A stretch of 64,000 nucleotides of DNA from Actinomadura sp. J1-007 (GCF_009793335.1 NZ_WING01000002.1:186001-250000); one strand, 5' to 3'. Shown: positions 15,832 to 25,126, counted from the first letter of the stretch. Program-made: numbers and translations. Notes: generated by a model from the sequence alone, not told the origin.

Positions 15832-18780
15832 TCAGCGGGTGACGACGTTGACGATTTTGCCGGGAACGATGACGACCCGGTTCACGGTCATCGAACCGAG
15901 GTGCCTGGCGTAGTCGGCGTGCTCGGAAAGCAGCGTTTCGGTCTCCTCGCGTCCCGCTCCGGCAGGGATCTCGATGGTGAAGCGGGTCTTCCCGTTGAAC
16001 TGGACGGGTACGGTCACGGCCGGTTCGGCGGCCAGGGACTCGTCGGCCTCCGGGAACGGCGCATAGGTGAGGGATTCCGCATGGCCCAGGCGATGCCACA
16101 GTTCCTCGGCGATATGCGGGGCGAGCGGCGCGACCATCAGGACGAGCGGCTCCGCCAGGGCACGCGGCATACCTTTCCGGGCCGCGATCCTGGAAGCGTG
16201 GGACGTCAGCTCCATCAGCTGGGCGATAGCGGTGTTGAAACGCATACCGGCGAAGTCGTGACGCACGATTCCAATGGTCTGATGGAGTTTCCGGAGGGTG
16301 TCGTCGTCCGGAGGTGTCTCGACGATTCTCGGGGCGCCGGTCTCCTCATCGATCAGGCTGCGCCAGAGACGTTGCAGGAACCGGTGGACGCCTACGACGT
16401 CGTTCGTCCGCCATGGCCGATCAGCGTCCAGCGGGCCCATGGCCATCTCGTACAGCCGCAGCGTGTCGGCACCGTAGCGTTCGTACATCGCATCGGGGCT
16501 GATGCCGTTCTTCAGGCTCTTGCCCATCTTCCCCGAGCGTCGCGCGACGGGACGTCCGCCGTGGGAGGGCTTTCCGTCGTTCTCGGTGACCTCCGCTGCG
16601 GGGACGTACATGCCTCGCTCGTCGGTGAACGCGTCGGCCAGGATGTAGCCCTGGTTGAACAGCCGCCGGAACGGCTCCTTGGTGGAGACGTGGCCGAGGT
16701 CGTACAGCACCTTGTGCCAGAACCGCGCGTACAGCAGGTGCAGCACCGCGTGCTCGACCCCGCCGACGTAGAGGTCGACGCCGCCGTCGCCGGGACGCGC
16801 GGTTTCGCCGGGGCGCGCGGCGTTGGGCGACCCCATCCAGTAGCGCTCGACGCCAGGATCGACGAACGCCTCCTCATTGCGCGGATCGAGGTAGCGCAGG
16901 TAGTACCAGCAGGACCCGGCCCACTGCGGCATCGTGTTGAGCTCCCGCCGGTACCGTTTCGGCCCGTCGCCCAGGTCGAGTTCGACGGTGGCCCAGTCCG
17001 CGACCCTGGCCAGGGGCGGAACCGGTTCGCTCGTCTCGTCCGGCTGCGGCTCGGGACGGAACTCAGTCATCTCCGGCAGTCGTACGGGTAGCGCCTCCTC
17101 CGGGAGCGCGACCGGCAGACCGTGCTCGTCGTACACGATCGGGAACGGCTCTCCCCAGTAGCGCTGCCGGGAGAACAGCCAGTCGCGCAGCCGGTACTCC
17201 CGCGCGCTCCGTCCGGCGCCCCGCTCCTCCAGCCAGGCGACCGCGGCGCCGTTCCCGTCGCCTACGCTCAGCCCCCTCAGCCTCGGACCGGGCGCCTCCA
17301 GGTACGCGCCGTCCCCGTTAAACGCGGCGGGCCACTCGGAGGCGGGACGGTCCTCCGCGACGCCGTGCTCGGCGAACCAGCCGGCGGGCGGCTCCAGGAC
17401 CTCGCGCACGTCCAGGCCGTGACGGCGCGCGAAGTCCAGATCGCGCTGGTCGTGGGCCGGAACGGCCATGATCGCGCCGGTGCCGTACCCGGCGAGCACG
17501 TAGTCGGCGACGAAAACGGGGATCGGCTCCCCGGTGGCCGGATTGACGACGCGGGCACCGGTGAAGACGCCGCTTTTCCCCTCTTCCCCGGCTGCGCGCC
17601 GACGGTCGCTCTTGCGCGCCGCCGCCTCCTGGTAGGCGGCGACGGCCTGGCGAGGGCCCCACTCCCCGCCGGTGTCCGCCTCGGCGTACCGCCACGCCCG
17701 CGGCGTCCCTGCGGGCCAGGCGTCCGCCACCAAACGCGGCACGAGGGGATGTTCAGGGGCGACGACCACGTACGTCGCGCCGGCCAGCGTGTCCGGCCGG
17801 GTGGTGAACACGCTGATCGACGTTCCGGAACCGTCCGCCGTCGGGAACTCGACGCGCGCGCCGTCGGCCGCGCCGATCCAGTTGCGCTGCATCCGCTTCA
17901 GGGACGGTGGCCAGTCCACGTCGTCCAGGTCGCGCGCCAGGCGGTCGGCGAGCGCGGTGATGCGCAGCATCCACTGCCGCATCGGCCGGCGGTGGACGGG
18001 ATGGTTCCCGATGTCGCTGCGGCCGTCGGCGGTGACCTCCTCGTTGGCCAGTACGGTCCCGAGCGCCGGGCACCAGTTCACGGGCTCCTCGGACACGTAC
18101 GCCAGCCGGTGCCCGTCCACGATCCGGCGGCGCTCCGGCTCCGGCAGCTCGGACCAGGCCCGGCCGTCGGGCGTGGCGCGCCGTCCGTCCGCGTACTCGG
18201 CGACGAGCTCGCGGACCGGCCGGGCCCGGCCCGTCCGCTCGTCCACCCAGCTGTCGAAGAGCCGCAGGAAGATCCACTGCGTCCAGCGGTAGTACGCGGG
18301 GTCGGAGGTCGCGACCTCGCGGCGGGTGTCGTGGCCGAGGCCCAGCCGCCGGAGCTGCCTCCGCATGGTGGCGATGTTGAGCCGCGTCGTCTCCCTCGGG
18401 TGCCGTCCCGTGTCGACCGCGTACTGCTCAGCGGGCAGCCCGAACGCGTCGTATCCGAAGGTGTGCATCACGTGGTGGCCGGTCATCCGCAGATATCGCG
18501 CGAGAACGTCCGTGCCGATGTAGCCGAGCGGATGGCCCACATGAAGTCCTGCGCCGCTGGGGTAGGGGAACATGTCGAGCGCGTAGAACTTGGGACGCCC
18601 CGCCATCGCCTCGAAACCCGCGGAGAGCGGGCCGTTCGGGTTGGGCGAGTCGAACGTGCCGTCCGCCTCCCAGCGCTCCTGCCAGCGAAGCTCGATTTCG
18701 TTGGCGAGCCGCGCGTCGTAGCGGAAGCGTGGGCGGTCGTCGGTGCCTGCGTCGCTCGCTGGCTCTTCCTGCTGGTTCAT
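15832..18780 (-). CDS. leuS: Leucyl-tRNA synthetase
   Basis: Charges tRNA-Leu with leucine. The 982-residue class I synthetase has the HIGH motif as HVGH (80-83, within YPSGAGLHVGHPLGY), the editing CP1 domain, the zinc/CP-core region and the KMSKS loop as KMGKS (about 747-751), then the anticodon-binding and C-terminal domains ending VNRVVIVPGKIVNVVTR. Length is typical of actinobacterial enzymes, which carry extra segments after residue 180. ATG 18780 is preceded by ATGAGGGGCC as ribosome site. The leader holds a leucine-codon peptide and an intrinsic terminator (18807-18896), implying control by leucyl-tRNA supply. Confidence 0.97.
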   Translation of the reverse strand: MNQQEEPASDAGTDDRPRFRYDARLANEIELRWQERWEADGTFDSPNPNGPLSAGFEAMAGRPKFYALDMFPYPSGAGLHVGHPLGYIGTDVLARYLRMTGHHVMHTFGYDAFGLPAEQYAVDTGRHPRETTRLNIATMRRQLRRLGLGHDTRREVATSDPAYYRWTQWIFLRLFDSWVDERTGRARPVRELVAEYADGRRATPDGRAWSELPEPERRRIVDGHRLAYVSEEPVNWCPALGTVLANEEVTADGRSDIGNHPVHRRPMRQWMLRITALADRLARDLDDVDWPPSLKRMQRNWIGAADGARVEFPTADGSGTSISVFTTRPDTLAGATYVVVAPEHPLVPRLVADAWPAGTPRAWRYAEADTGGEWGPRQAVAAYQEAAARKSDRRRAAGEEGKSGVFTGARVVNPATGEPIPVFVADYVLAGYGTGAIMAVPAHDQRDLDFARRHGLDVREVLEPPAGWFAEHGVAEDRPASEWPAAFNGDGAYLEAPGPRLRGLSVGDGNGAAVAWLEERGAGRSAREYRLRDWLFSRQRYWGEPFPIVYDEHGLPVALPEEALPVRLPEMTEFRPEPQPDETSEPVPPLARVADWATVELDLGDGPKRYRRELNTMPQWAGSCWYYLRYLDPRNEEAFVDPGVERYWMGSPNAARPGETARPGDGGVDLYVGGVEHAVLHLLYARFWHKVLYDLGHVSTKEPFRRLFNQGYILADAFTDERGMYVPAAEVTENDGKPSHGGRPVARRSGKMGKSLKNGISPDAMYERYGADTLRLYEMAMGPLDADRPWRTNDVVGVHRFLQRLWRSLIDEETGAPRIVETPPDDDTLRKLHQTIGIVRHDFAGMRFNTAIAQLMELTSHASRIAARKGMPRALAEPLVLMVAPLAPHIAEELWHRLGHAESLTYAPFPEADESLAAEPAVTVPVQFNGKTRFTIEIPAGAGREETETLLSEHADYARHLGSMTVNRVVIVPGKIVNVVTR

Positions 18781-18790
18781 GGCCCCTCAT
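18781..18790 (-). promoter_or_regulatory. leuS ribosome-binding site that repeats the terminator arm
   Basis: Minus-strand ATGAGGGGCC directly before the leuS ATG contains TGAGGGGC, the same 8 bases as the 3' arm of the upstream terminator. The terminator's 5' arm could therefore pair here instead and mask the site. Confidence 0.5.
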
Positions 18791-18806
18791 CGGCGTGGGT
18801 TCCCGG

Positions 18807-18838
18807 AAAATGAAAAAGCCCCTCAGGAAATGAGGGGC
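18807..18838 (-). terminator. Intrinsic terminator (attenuator) in leuS leader
   Basis: On the minus strand GCCCCTCA - TTTCC - TGAGGGGC forms a perfect 8-bp stem followed by TTTTTCATTTT. It sits between the leader peptide and leuS, so it acts as an attenuator rather than an end-of-gene terminator. Confidence 0.85.
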
Positions 18839-18839
18839 A

Positions 18840-18866
18840 CCGCGCTGACTTAAGGCGTCAGCGCGG
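18840..18866 (-). promoter_or_regulatory. Pause hairpin overlapping leader-peptide stop
   Basis: Minus-strand CCGCGCTGAC - GCCTTAA - GTCAGCGCGG has a perfect 10-bp stem that includes the last two codons and stop of the leader peptide. It is positioned like hairpin 1 of amino-acid attenuators. Confidence 0.75.
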
Positions 18867-18896
18867 CTCGATAAGAAGGCTCCGGAGAACGGTCAT
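18858..18896 (-). CDS. leuS leader peptide, MTVLRSLLIEPR
   Basis: A 12-codon frame from ATG 18896 to TGA 18858 with three leucine codons (CTC, CTT, CTT), two adjacent. It precedes the pause hairpin and the terminator of leuS. Known leu attenuators use ribosome stalling at Leu codons to decide terminator formation; the same logic is inferred here. Confidence 0.75.
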   Translation of the reverse strand: MTVLRSLLIEPR

Positions 18897-18951
18897 GGCG
18901 CAAGGGTAGCCAAAGCACGGGCCGCCCCACCAGCCTTCGGCGCGATCGTCG

Positions 18952-19704
18952 ATGATGGGGCACGTGCGGAAGCCCGAACCCCTGACCCTCTACACCGGCG
19001 ACGCCGTGCGGATCGACGCCGGGCACCTGCCGGGCGACGGCGCGCTGTGCTTCGTGCTCGCCCACGGCTTCACCTGCTCCTGGCGGCAGCCGACCCTGCG
19101 CCGCATCGCGGGCGTCCTCAACCGCTACGGCGGTGTGATCGGGCTTGATTTCCGCGGACACGGCCGGTCGGGCGGGCACTCCACCGTCGGCGACCGCGAA
19201 ATCCTCGATATCGACGCCGCGGTGGCCGCCGCCCGTCGGCGCGGGTACGAGCGCGTCGCCGTCACCGGATTCTCCATGGGCGGCGCCGTCGCCGTACGGC
19301 ACGCCGCACTGCTTTCGGGCGTGGAGGCGGTCGTGTCGGTGTCCGCACCCGCACGCTGGTACTACCGGGACACCGTGCCGATGCGGCGCGTTCACTGGGC
19401 GATCGAACGACGTGTAGGGCGGTTGGCCGTGCGGATGGCGCGAGGCACCCGCATAGCGCCGAAAGGATGGGACCCGGTGCCCGAAGCGCCGCACGAGGTG
19501 GCCGGGCGGATCGCGCCCGTCCCGCTGCTGGTCGTGCACGGCGACGCCGACCCGTTCCTGCCCTTGGAACACGCTCAGCAGTTGTACGCCGCCGCCCGCG
19601 ACCCCAGGGAACTGTGGGTGGAACCCGGCTTCGGCCACGCCGAGGTCGCAGCCACCCAGAACCTCGTCCAGCGCATAGGGACCTGGGCCGCGTCACACGC
19701 GTAA
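18952..19704 (+). CDS. Alpha/beta hydrolase
   Basis: Cytosolic serine hydrolase of about 250 residues. Oxyanion loop LAHGFTCSWRQ (about 38-48), nucleophile elbow GFSMGG with Ser near 107, acid in VVHGDADPFLP near 203 and His in GFGHAE near 227. This set is complete, so it is probably active on an ester or amide. Two start codons (18952, 18955) are equally possible and no strong ribosome site is seen. It is divergent from leuS and convergent with a TetR gene, so it appears to be a single-gene unit. Confidence 0.9.
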   Translation: MMGHVRKPEPLTLYTGDAVRIDAGHLPGDGALCFVLAHGFTCSWRQPTLRRIAGVLNRYGGVIGLDFRGHGRSGGHSTVGDREILDIDAAVAAARRRGYERVAVTGFSMGGAVAVRHAALLSGVEAVVSVSAPARWYYRDTVPMRRVHWAIERRVGRLAVRMARGTRIAPKGWDPVPEAPHEVAGRIAPVPLLVVHGDADPFLPLEHAQQLYAAARDPRELWVEPGFGHAEVAATQNLVQRIGTWAASHA

Positions 19705-19732
19705 CACTCCCGCCACGCCGACGCGGCGCGTA

Positions 19733-20427
19733 TCAAGACTTCTCAGCGACCGCGGCCCGTTCCGCCGCCAACGCGTCGATGATGCCGTGCAGACCGAACT
19801 CGAAACGGTCGGTCAGGCGCGGGGCGAGCAGTTCTCCCGCCACGGCCACCAGATCGGGATAGCGCTCCGCTGAGAGCCCTTGCAGGTACGCCTGGACCTC
19901 CTCCATGCGCGCCGCGTTCGACGGACCCTTGCCGAACGCGATCTCCTGCACGGCGAACCCGGTGACATAGAAGATCAGGATCACGTAGCCGTAGCCCGCC
20001 ATCTTGTCGCCGAGCCCGGCGCGACGCAGGACTCCGATGACGTGATCGGCCAACCGGAGCCCGTTCGGGCCGAACGGGAGCCGTCCCGAAAGCAGCCTGG
20101 TCGCCGCCGGATGGTCGAGCAGAACCCTGCGGAGTTCGAGCCCGATACCGACGATCTGGTCCTGCCACGCGCGTTCCCCGTCGGACGGCAACTCGCATTT
20201 GCCGATAACGGTGTCGACCAGCAGATCGAACAGCTCTTCCTTGCTGCGCACATGCCAGTACAGCGAGGGGACTTGATGTCGAGCGCCGTGGCGAGCCTCC
20301 GCATGCTGAACGCGTCGAACCCCTCGTCGCCCAGGAGATCCAGCGCGACGCGGACGATCTCGCCGCGGTCGAGCCGCGGCGGCGTCCGCGCCTCCTCGCG
20401 CGGGAACCCGATGTCGTCCCTGGCCAT
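19733..20427 (-). CDS. TetR-family repressor of adjacent MFS pump (one-base frameshift in HTH)
   Basis: Repressor similar to the tetracycline-repressor branch. From ATG 20427 it reads MARDDIGFPREEARTPPRLD..VALDLLGDEGFDAFSMRRLAT..ALDIKSP, then the frame is lost and resumes as SLYWHVRSKEELFDLLVDTV. The break is at the C run near 20267-20270, where one added C restores the normal SPSLYWHV turn. Residual C-terminal domain is intact to 19733. Divergent from the MFS gene with three CTAGCA-type sites between them. Probably intact in the organism given the same defect elsewhere. Confidence 0.85.
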
Positions 20428-20451
20428 GCGCCCCCTTCGAGCCTCCGCCAA

Positions 20452-20505
20452 TCTAGCATTGCAAGGGACGCCTAGCACTGTTAGGTTCCCTCTACAACTG
20501 CTAGG
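20452..20505. promoter_or_regulatory. Three CTAGCA-type operators between TetR and MFS genes
   Basis: Sites: TCTAGCATTGCAAGG (20452-20466), CCTAGCACTGTTAGG (20471-20485, near-perfect) and CTACAACTGCTAGG (20492-20505, abutting the ribosome site GGGAGG). They fit a CTAGCA-n-TGCTAG consensus expected of the adjoining TetR repressor. Confidence 0.55.
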
Positions 20506-20514
20506 GAGGATGCC

Positions 20515-21974
20515 GTGGCGGATCAGAGATCCGATAACCGTCGCCGGATGCGCGGGCGCGATGCGACGGGGCCGGCCCGACCGCCGGGCCGCCGGAGCCC
20601 GGGACGCCGGACGCCGACTCGTGGTGGCCGCTGGTCGCGATCGTCGCGGCGGTGTTCATGCTGATGCTGGACGCGACGGTCACCACCGTGGCCGTCCCCG
20701 ACATCCGCGAGGAGTTCCACGCGGGACTGGGCGCCGTGCAGTGGGTGATGAACGCGTACACGCTCGCCATGGCGGCGTTCCAGCTCACAGCCGGTTCATT
20801 CGCCGACCGCTGGGGCAGGCGGCGCGCGTTCCTGGCCGGGGTCTCCCTCTTCGCGGCGTCCTCGCTCGCGTGCGGCCTGGCGCCCGGCATGTCGGTGCTC
20901 ATCGCCGCCCGCGCCGTGCAGGGGCTCGCGGGCGCGCTCATGTTCGCCACCACGCTCGCGCTGATCGCCCAGTGCTACGAAGGGCGCAGGAGGGGCGTCG
21001 CGTTCGGCGTGCGCGGCACCGCGGCGGGGCTGGCCGTCGTGCTCGGCCCCGTCGTCGGCGGCGCGCTGGTCTCCGGGCTCGGCTGGCGCTGGATCTTCCT
21101 CGTCAACCTGCCCGTCGCCGCGGCGACCCTGGCCATCGGGCTTCGCAGGTTGCCCCGCGCGGAGCGCTTGGACGAGCACCGGCGTCTCGACCTCGGCGGG
21201 ACGGTCCTCCTCGCCGTCGCGCTCACGTTCCTCGTCCTCCCGCTCCTGCGCGGCGAGGACTTCGGCTGGGGCAGCGTCCGGATTCTGTCCATGCTGGCCC
21301 TCTCCGCCGCTGCGCTCGCCGCGTTCGTCCTCGTGGAACGGCTGCGCACCCAGCCGATGCTCGAACTCTCGTTGTTCCGCACGCGCGCGTTCACCGGCAC
21401 GCAGATCGGCTCGTTCACCGTCCAGGCGAGCGTTTTCGCCCTGCTCGTCTACCTCTCGCTGTGGTTCCAGGAGCAACTGGGCTACTCGGCACTGGAGACC
21501 GGCCTGTCGTTCCTCCCGCTCGTCGTGCCGATCCTCGTGGCGGGCCCCTTGGCGGGAGCGTTCATGGACCGGTTGCCGAAGGGGCTCCTCGTGGCCGGAG
21601 CGCTGCTGGCCCTGGCCGCTGGACTCGCCCTGATGCACGGCCTGACGTCCGGCTCGTCCTGGACGCACCTCGCGCCGGGGCTGGCACTCGCCGGCCTGTC
21701 CTGCGGCATCGCCCTCCCCACCCTCGGCGGACTCGCGGTCGACATCGCCGACGAGCGGCGGCTCGGGATGGCCTCCGGCGTCAACAACACCGTCATGCAG
21801 GTCGGCTCCGCCGTGGGCATCGCGGCGTACGGCGCCGTCCTGAGCGGCCGGGCTCCGACACCCGCAGGCTTCGCCAACGGCCTGAACGACCTGTTCGCCG
21901 TAGCCGCCGTCGTCGCTCTCGCTGGCGCGACGCTGACGTACCTGCTCATCCGCCGCCCCGGGCAAGCGACATGA
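20515..21974 (+). CDS. MFS drug efflux transporter, DHA2-like (N-terminal frameshift)
   Basis: Proton-driven multidrug exporter with about 14 membrane helices. The conserved first helix is WWPLVAIVAAVFMLMLDATV with motif D1/C-like PDIREEF, and motif A appears as GSFADRWGRRRAFLAG. The core frame is open from 20538 but offers no start before GTG 20652, inside helix 1. GTG 20515 has a good GGGAGG site 5 bp upstream and begins MADQRSDN in another frame; one missing base between 20536 and 20610 joins them. The reconstructed protein is about 486 residues, normal for the family. Regulated by the divergent TetR gene. Confidence 0.88.
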
Positions 21975-22043
21975 TCTTGTCGGGGAAGTTATCCACAGCC
22001 TCGATTCCGGCTTGGCCCGACCTGACGGCGGGACCCATCATCG

Positions 22044-22934
22044 ATGGACATGGCCCCCTCGACCTGGAAGCGAGCAGCCGATGCCCACCTCGTCCCGATC
22101 ACACCCGGCGCCGTCCCGACCCGCGAGGCCGCCCGTCCGCTGCCCCTCACGGTCCGGGCCGCTCTCGCTTCCCGCCTGCTGCCGCCCGAGATCGCGGTGG
22201 CCCGCCGCACCGCGGCCTGGATCTGGCGCCTCGACGTCCTGGCTCCGGGCACGACCGCCGCCGGCAGCCACGTCGAGCTCACCGGCCCCGGCACGTCGTT
22301 CGACGCCGAGCTCCCGAGCGGCCACATCGTCGAGGAGTCCGGAGTGCGCGTCACGTCCCTCGACCGGACGGCCCTCGACTGCGCCCGCTGGCTCCCGCGC
22401 CACGAGGCGGTCGCCGCCCTCGACCAGTTCCTCCGCCGGGGCGTCGACCACGACGACCTCAAGGCCATGGCCCGCGCCCTCCCCGGCTACCGCGACGCCA
22501 GACGCCTGCGCGAGGTGCTGCGGCTCGGCGACCGGGGCGCCGGATCGCCGGGGGAGAGCTGGGTCCGGGTGCGCGTCGTCGAAGCGGGCTTCCCCCGCCC
22601 CGCGACACAGGTCCCCGTGCCCGGCCCCCGGGGCGGACCGCTCTACATCGACCTGGGCTACGAGCAGTTCCGCGTCGGCCTGGAGTACGACGGCGAGCGC
22701 CATCACACCGGCATCCGCGCCCGCACCCACGACGCGCACCGCCGCCGGTGGCTCGCCACCCAGATGGGATGGGAGGTCATCCCCGTCACCAAGGACTTCC
22801 TCGCCCGCCCGGGCCCCTACCTGGAAGCCCTGCTCACCGCCCTGCTCCACCGAGGCTGGCAACCGGACGACGCTGTCATGCAACGCATAGCCGCCCACCT
22901 CGCACGCCTGTCCCGCCCGAGACGCGCGTGGTGA
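22044..22934 (+). CDS. DUF559-type endonuclease-like protein with AbiEi-like N-terminus
   Basis: 296 residues. The N-terminal 100 resemble a winged-helix/AbiEi-like module (LTVRAALASRLLPPEIAVAR; SLDRTALDCARWLPRHEA). The C-terminal domain has PLYIDLGYEQFRVGLEYDG followed by ERHH and a K-containing strand, the arrangement of a restriction-like (Vsr/DUF559) fold. Such genes are frequent and mobile in actinomycetes and are often annotated as antitoxin-like, but no toxin partner lies next door. It could be a DNA repair or defence nuclease; activity is not proven. Confidence 0.75.
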   Translation: MDMAPSTWKRAADAHLVPITPGAVPTREAARPLPLTVRAALASRLLPPEIAVARRTAAWIWRLDVLAPGTTAAGSHVELTGPGTSFDAELPSGHIVEESGVRVTSLDRTALDCARWLPRHEAVAALDQFLRRGVDHDDLKAMARALPGYRDARRLREVLRLGDRGAGSPGESWVRVRVVEAGFPRPATQVPVPGPRGGPLYIDLGYEQFRVGLEYDGERHHTGIRARTHDAHRRRWLATQMGWEVIPVTKDFLARPGPYLEALLTALLHRGWQPDDAVMQRIAAHLARLSRPRRAW

Positions 22935-22939
22935 GAAGG

Positions 22940-23434
22940 CTAGAAATCCCGCCGCGCGAGTTTCGCGATCACGGCTAGGACGTTCCACATAGGACGCTGG
23001 AGCGCGATCGGGAGCCCGGCGAGAAAGAACGACGCGTCCGGCCCATGATTGATCGCGGCGATCCGCAGAAGGGGAGGCACGCGCGACTCCGACTGAACCC
23101 GCAGCATGTGCTCGAAGACGAGTGCCGGCGTCATCTCCGTGACCATGCGCGTCGGCTCCGCCGTGCGGTTCCGAAAAGCGTGCACCGTACCGGACGGCAC
23201 AGTCGCGGTCTCCCCAGCCGCTAGACGAAGCCACTCCCTGCCCGACCGCACCGAAAGGACGCCTTCCGTAACAGTGAACGACTCCTCCTGCCCGATGTGA
23301 ACGTGCGGCGGCGGCCCCTTGGCCTTGGGGGCCAGTTCGATCTCCACCTGGAAGAGCGCACCGTCCGTCTCACGTGTGCTCCGCAGGACATGCGCGGTGA
23401 TCCCGCCAGGCACCTCGAACGTTCGATCGGTCAT
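22940..23434 (-). CDS. Cupin-domain protein
   Basis: A 164-residue single-domain cupin. The first cupin motif is PPPHVHIGQEESFTVTEG (His, His, Glu metal ligands) and the second is PSGTVHAFRNRT (His). ATG 23434 follows GGAGGGGATGGCCTC. Function unspecified: small cupins include dioxygenases, isomerases and binding proteins. Convergent with the DUF559-like gene with only 5 bp between stops. Confidence 0.85.
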   Translation of the reverse strand: MTDRTFEVPGGITAHVLRSTRETDGALFQVEIELAPKAKGPPPHVHIGQEESFTVTEGVLSVRSGREWLRLAAGETATVPSGTVHAFRNRTAEPTRMVTEMTPALVFEHMLRVQSESRVPPLLRIAAINHGPDASFFLAGLPIALQRPMWNVLAVIAKLARRDF

Positions 23435-23673
23435 GAGGCCATCCCCTCCCGCGCCAACCGGCGCACCCCGGAACCCCGCCCCCCGCGCCGTCCGGCCACA
23501 ACCGCACGCTAACCCGACGAATCGCGGCAGCGCATACAACGAAGGGAGTAGATAAGCCACCCAATCAACGCCCCCTCAACAACGAGCCCGCTCCCAACGA
23601 AACGTCCCGCAGAGCGGTTCCCCCCGCCGAGCCAAGCTCTCAACGGGGTATCGGCTCGCTGAAGACCACGTCG

Positions 23674-24185
23674 TCAGGGCCGCTCACCTGACGGATCGGC
23701 GGCGAGAACGCAGGTGCCCGGCGGTACGAGGCCACTTCCCAAGCGGACCTGGGTAAAGCCTGACCGGGTGAGAAGGTCGTGAAGTTCGCGATCAGCCTGC
23801 ACAGTGATGCCGGCAATCGCATCGGGGCGGCGGGGCGAACCGGCGAGCCCGATGCGCCCGCTCGGACGGAGCAGCCCGCGCAACTCGCTGAGCAGGTCGG
23901 GCGCGTCGGACCAGAAGCCGAGGAAGTTCACGGCGACGCTCGCGTCGAACAGCTCGCCGAAGTGCGGCAAACGGTCGGCTGAAGCGCGTGCGAGTTCGCC
24001 CTGTCGGGCGCGGATGCCAGCCACGCTCCGCTCGGCGGCCTGGCTGACCATGACGTCGGAATGGTCGACGCCGTAGACGCTCCCGCGAGCGGCACGGCAG
24101 ACCACCTCGGCGAGGGCGATGCCCGGCCCAAAGCCGATTTCCAGTCCCCGGCGCCGGGGCGCATGTCGAGGAGGGAACACACCAC
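23674..24185 (-). pseudogene. SAM methyltransferase, N-terminally truncated
   Basis: The visible part contains SAM motif I LEIGFGPGIALAEVV, an acidic loop VYGVDHSDVM, and motif III LRPSGRIGLAGSPRRP, running to the stop at 23674. The frame upstream gives VCSLLDMRPGAG, the end of the helix that precedes motif I, but one base must be added near 24150, and a TAG just before GTG 24185 removes the normal ~40 N-terminal residues. The breakpoint abuts the minisatellite that starts near 24209. I infer truncation by repeat growth or rearrangement. Confidence 0.7.
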
Positions 24186-24208
24186 CTAGAGGTTGCGCTT
24201 CAGCTTGA

Positions 24209-24905
24209 AGCCGCGATGAGCCATGCCCCGTCAGCCAGGACTCGCCCGGCCAGTACCCGGAGGACACCCGTCTGGCCAGCACCCGTCCGCGGGGACCTGT
24301 CATGACCCGTGTGGCCTTGACTCGTTCGGGCATCACCCGTCCGGCCATCACCCGCGATGACCCGCCCAGCCATGATCCGCCCAGCGGACACCTGCCATGA
24401 CCCGTGCGGCCAGCACCCGCGGTGACCTGTCCGGCTAGGAGCCGTACGGCCAGCACCCGCGATGGCCTGTCTGGCCAGGACCAGTGCGGCCAGCACCCGC
24501 GGTGACCTGTCCGGCCAGGATCCGTGCGGCCAGCACCCGTACGGCCTTGACCCGTACGTCAGCACCCGCGGTGACCCGTGTGGCCTTGATCCGTGCGGCC
24601 AGGACCGCGATGGCCTGTGCGGCCAGCACTCGTACGGCCAGGACCCGCGATGGCCCGTGTGGCCTTGACCCGTACGTCAGCACCCGCGGTGACCCGTGCG
24701 GCCTTGACCCGTCCGGCCAGGACCGCGATGGCCTGTGCGGCCAGCACTCGTACGGCCAGCACCTGCCATGACCCCGTGCGGCCATGACCCGTGCGGCCAG
24801 TACCCGCCAGGATGCGTTCGGACATGACCCGCTCGACCAGCATCCATCCGGTCAGCGCCCGTACGGTCAGCGCCCGCGATGACCTGTCCGGCTATCACCC
24901 GTACG
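24209..24905. repeat. Minisatellite of GTGCGGCCAGCACCCGC-like words
   Basis: About 700 bp of degenerate words built from CGTACGGCCAGCACCCGC and TGACCCGTG. A 40-bp period is clear at 24411, 24451, 24491 and 24531, and a longer ~118-bp unit repeats at 24553 and 24671. Both periods fail to preserve a coding frame, and open frames on both strands only reflect the repeats. Confidence 0.9.
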
Positions 24906-25024
24906 GCCATCCGACCGGCAGCGCCATCCGACCGGCAGCGCCATCCGACCGGCAGCGCCATCCGACCGGCAGCGCCATCCGACCGGCAGCGCCATCCGAC
25001 CGGCAGCGCCATCCGGGCGGCCGC
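24906..25024. repeat. 17-bp tandem repeat, six perfect copies plus a variant
   Basis: GCCATCCGACCGGCAGC starts at 24906, 24923, 24940, 24957, 24974 and 24991 without mismatch; a seventh copy at 25008 is altered. There are no spacers, so it is not a CRISPR. It ends about 100 bp before the MerR gene's operator. Confidence 0.95.
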
Positions 25025-25126
25025 GACATCTGGCCCGGCCGCGCTATCCGGTTGGTCGGATTGGCTTGCAGGCGAGGTGATGGGGTGTTGCTTGAGTGAT
25101 TCGTTGTCGTGGTTGCCGGCCAAGGG

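Noticed and set aside
17122..18813. 563-residue open frame opposite leuS
   Set aside because: Shadow of leuS in high-GC DNA; no family motif and leuS motifs are clear on the other strand.
19733..21974. TetR and MFS as true pseudogenes
   Set aside because: Each needs only one base in a G/C run to be whole, matching the window-wide error pattern.
24906..25024. CRISPR array
   Set aside because: The 17-bp units are contiguous with no spacers and there are no cas genes.
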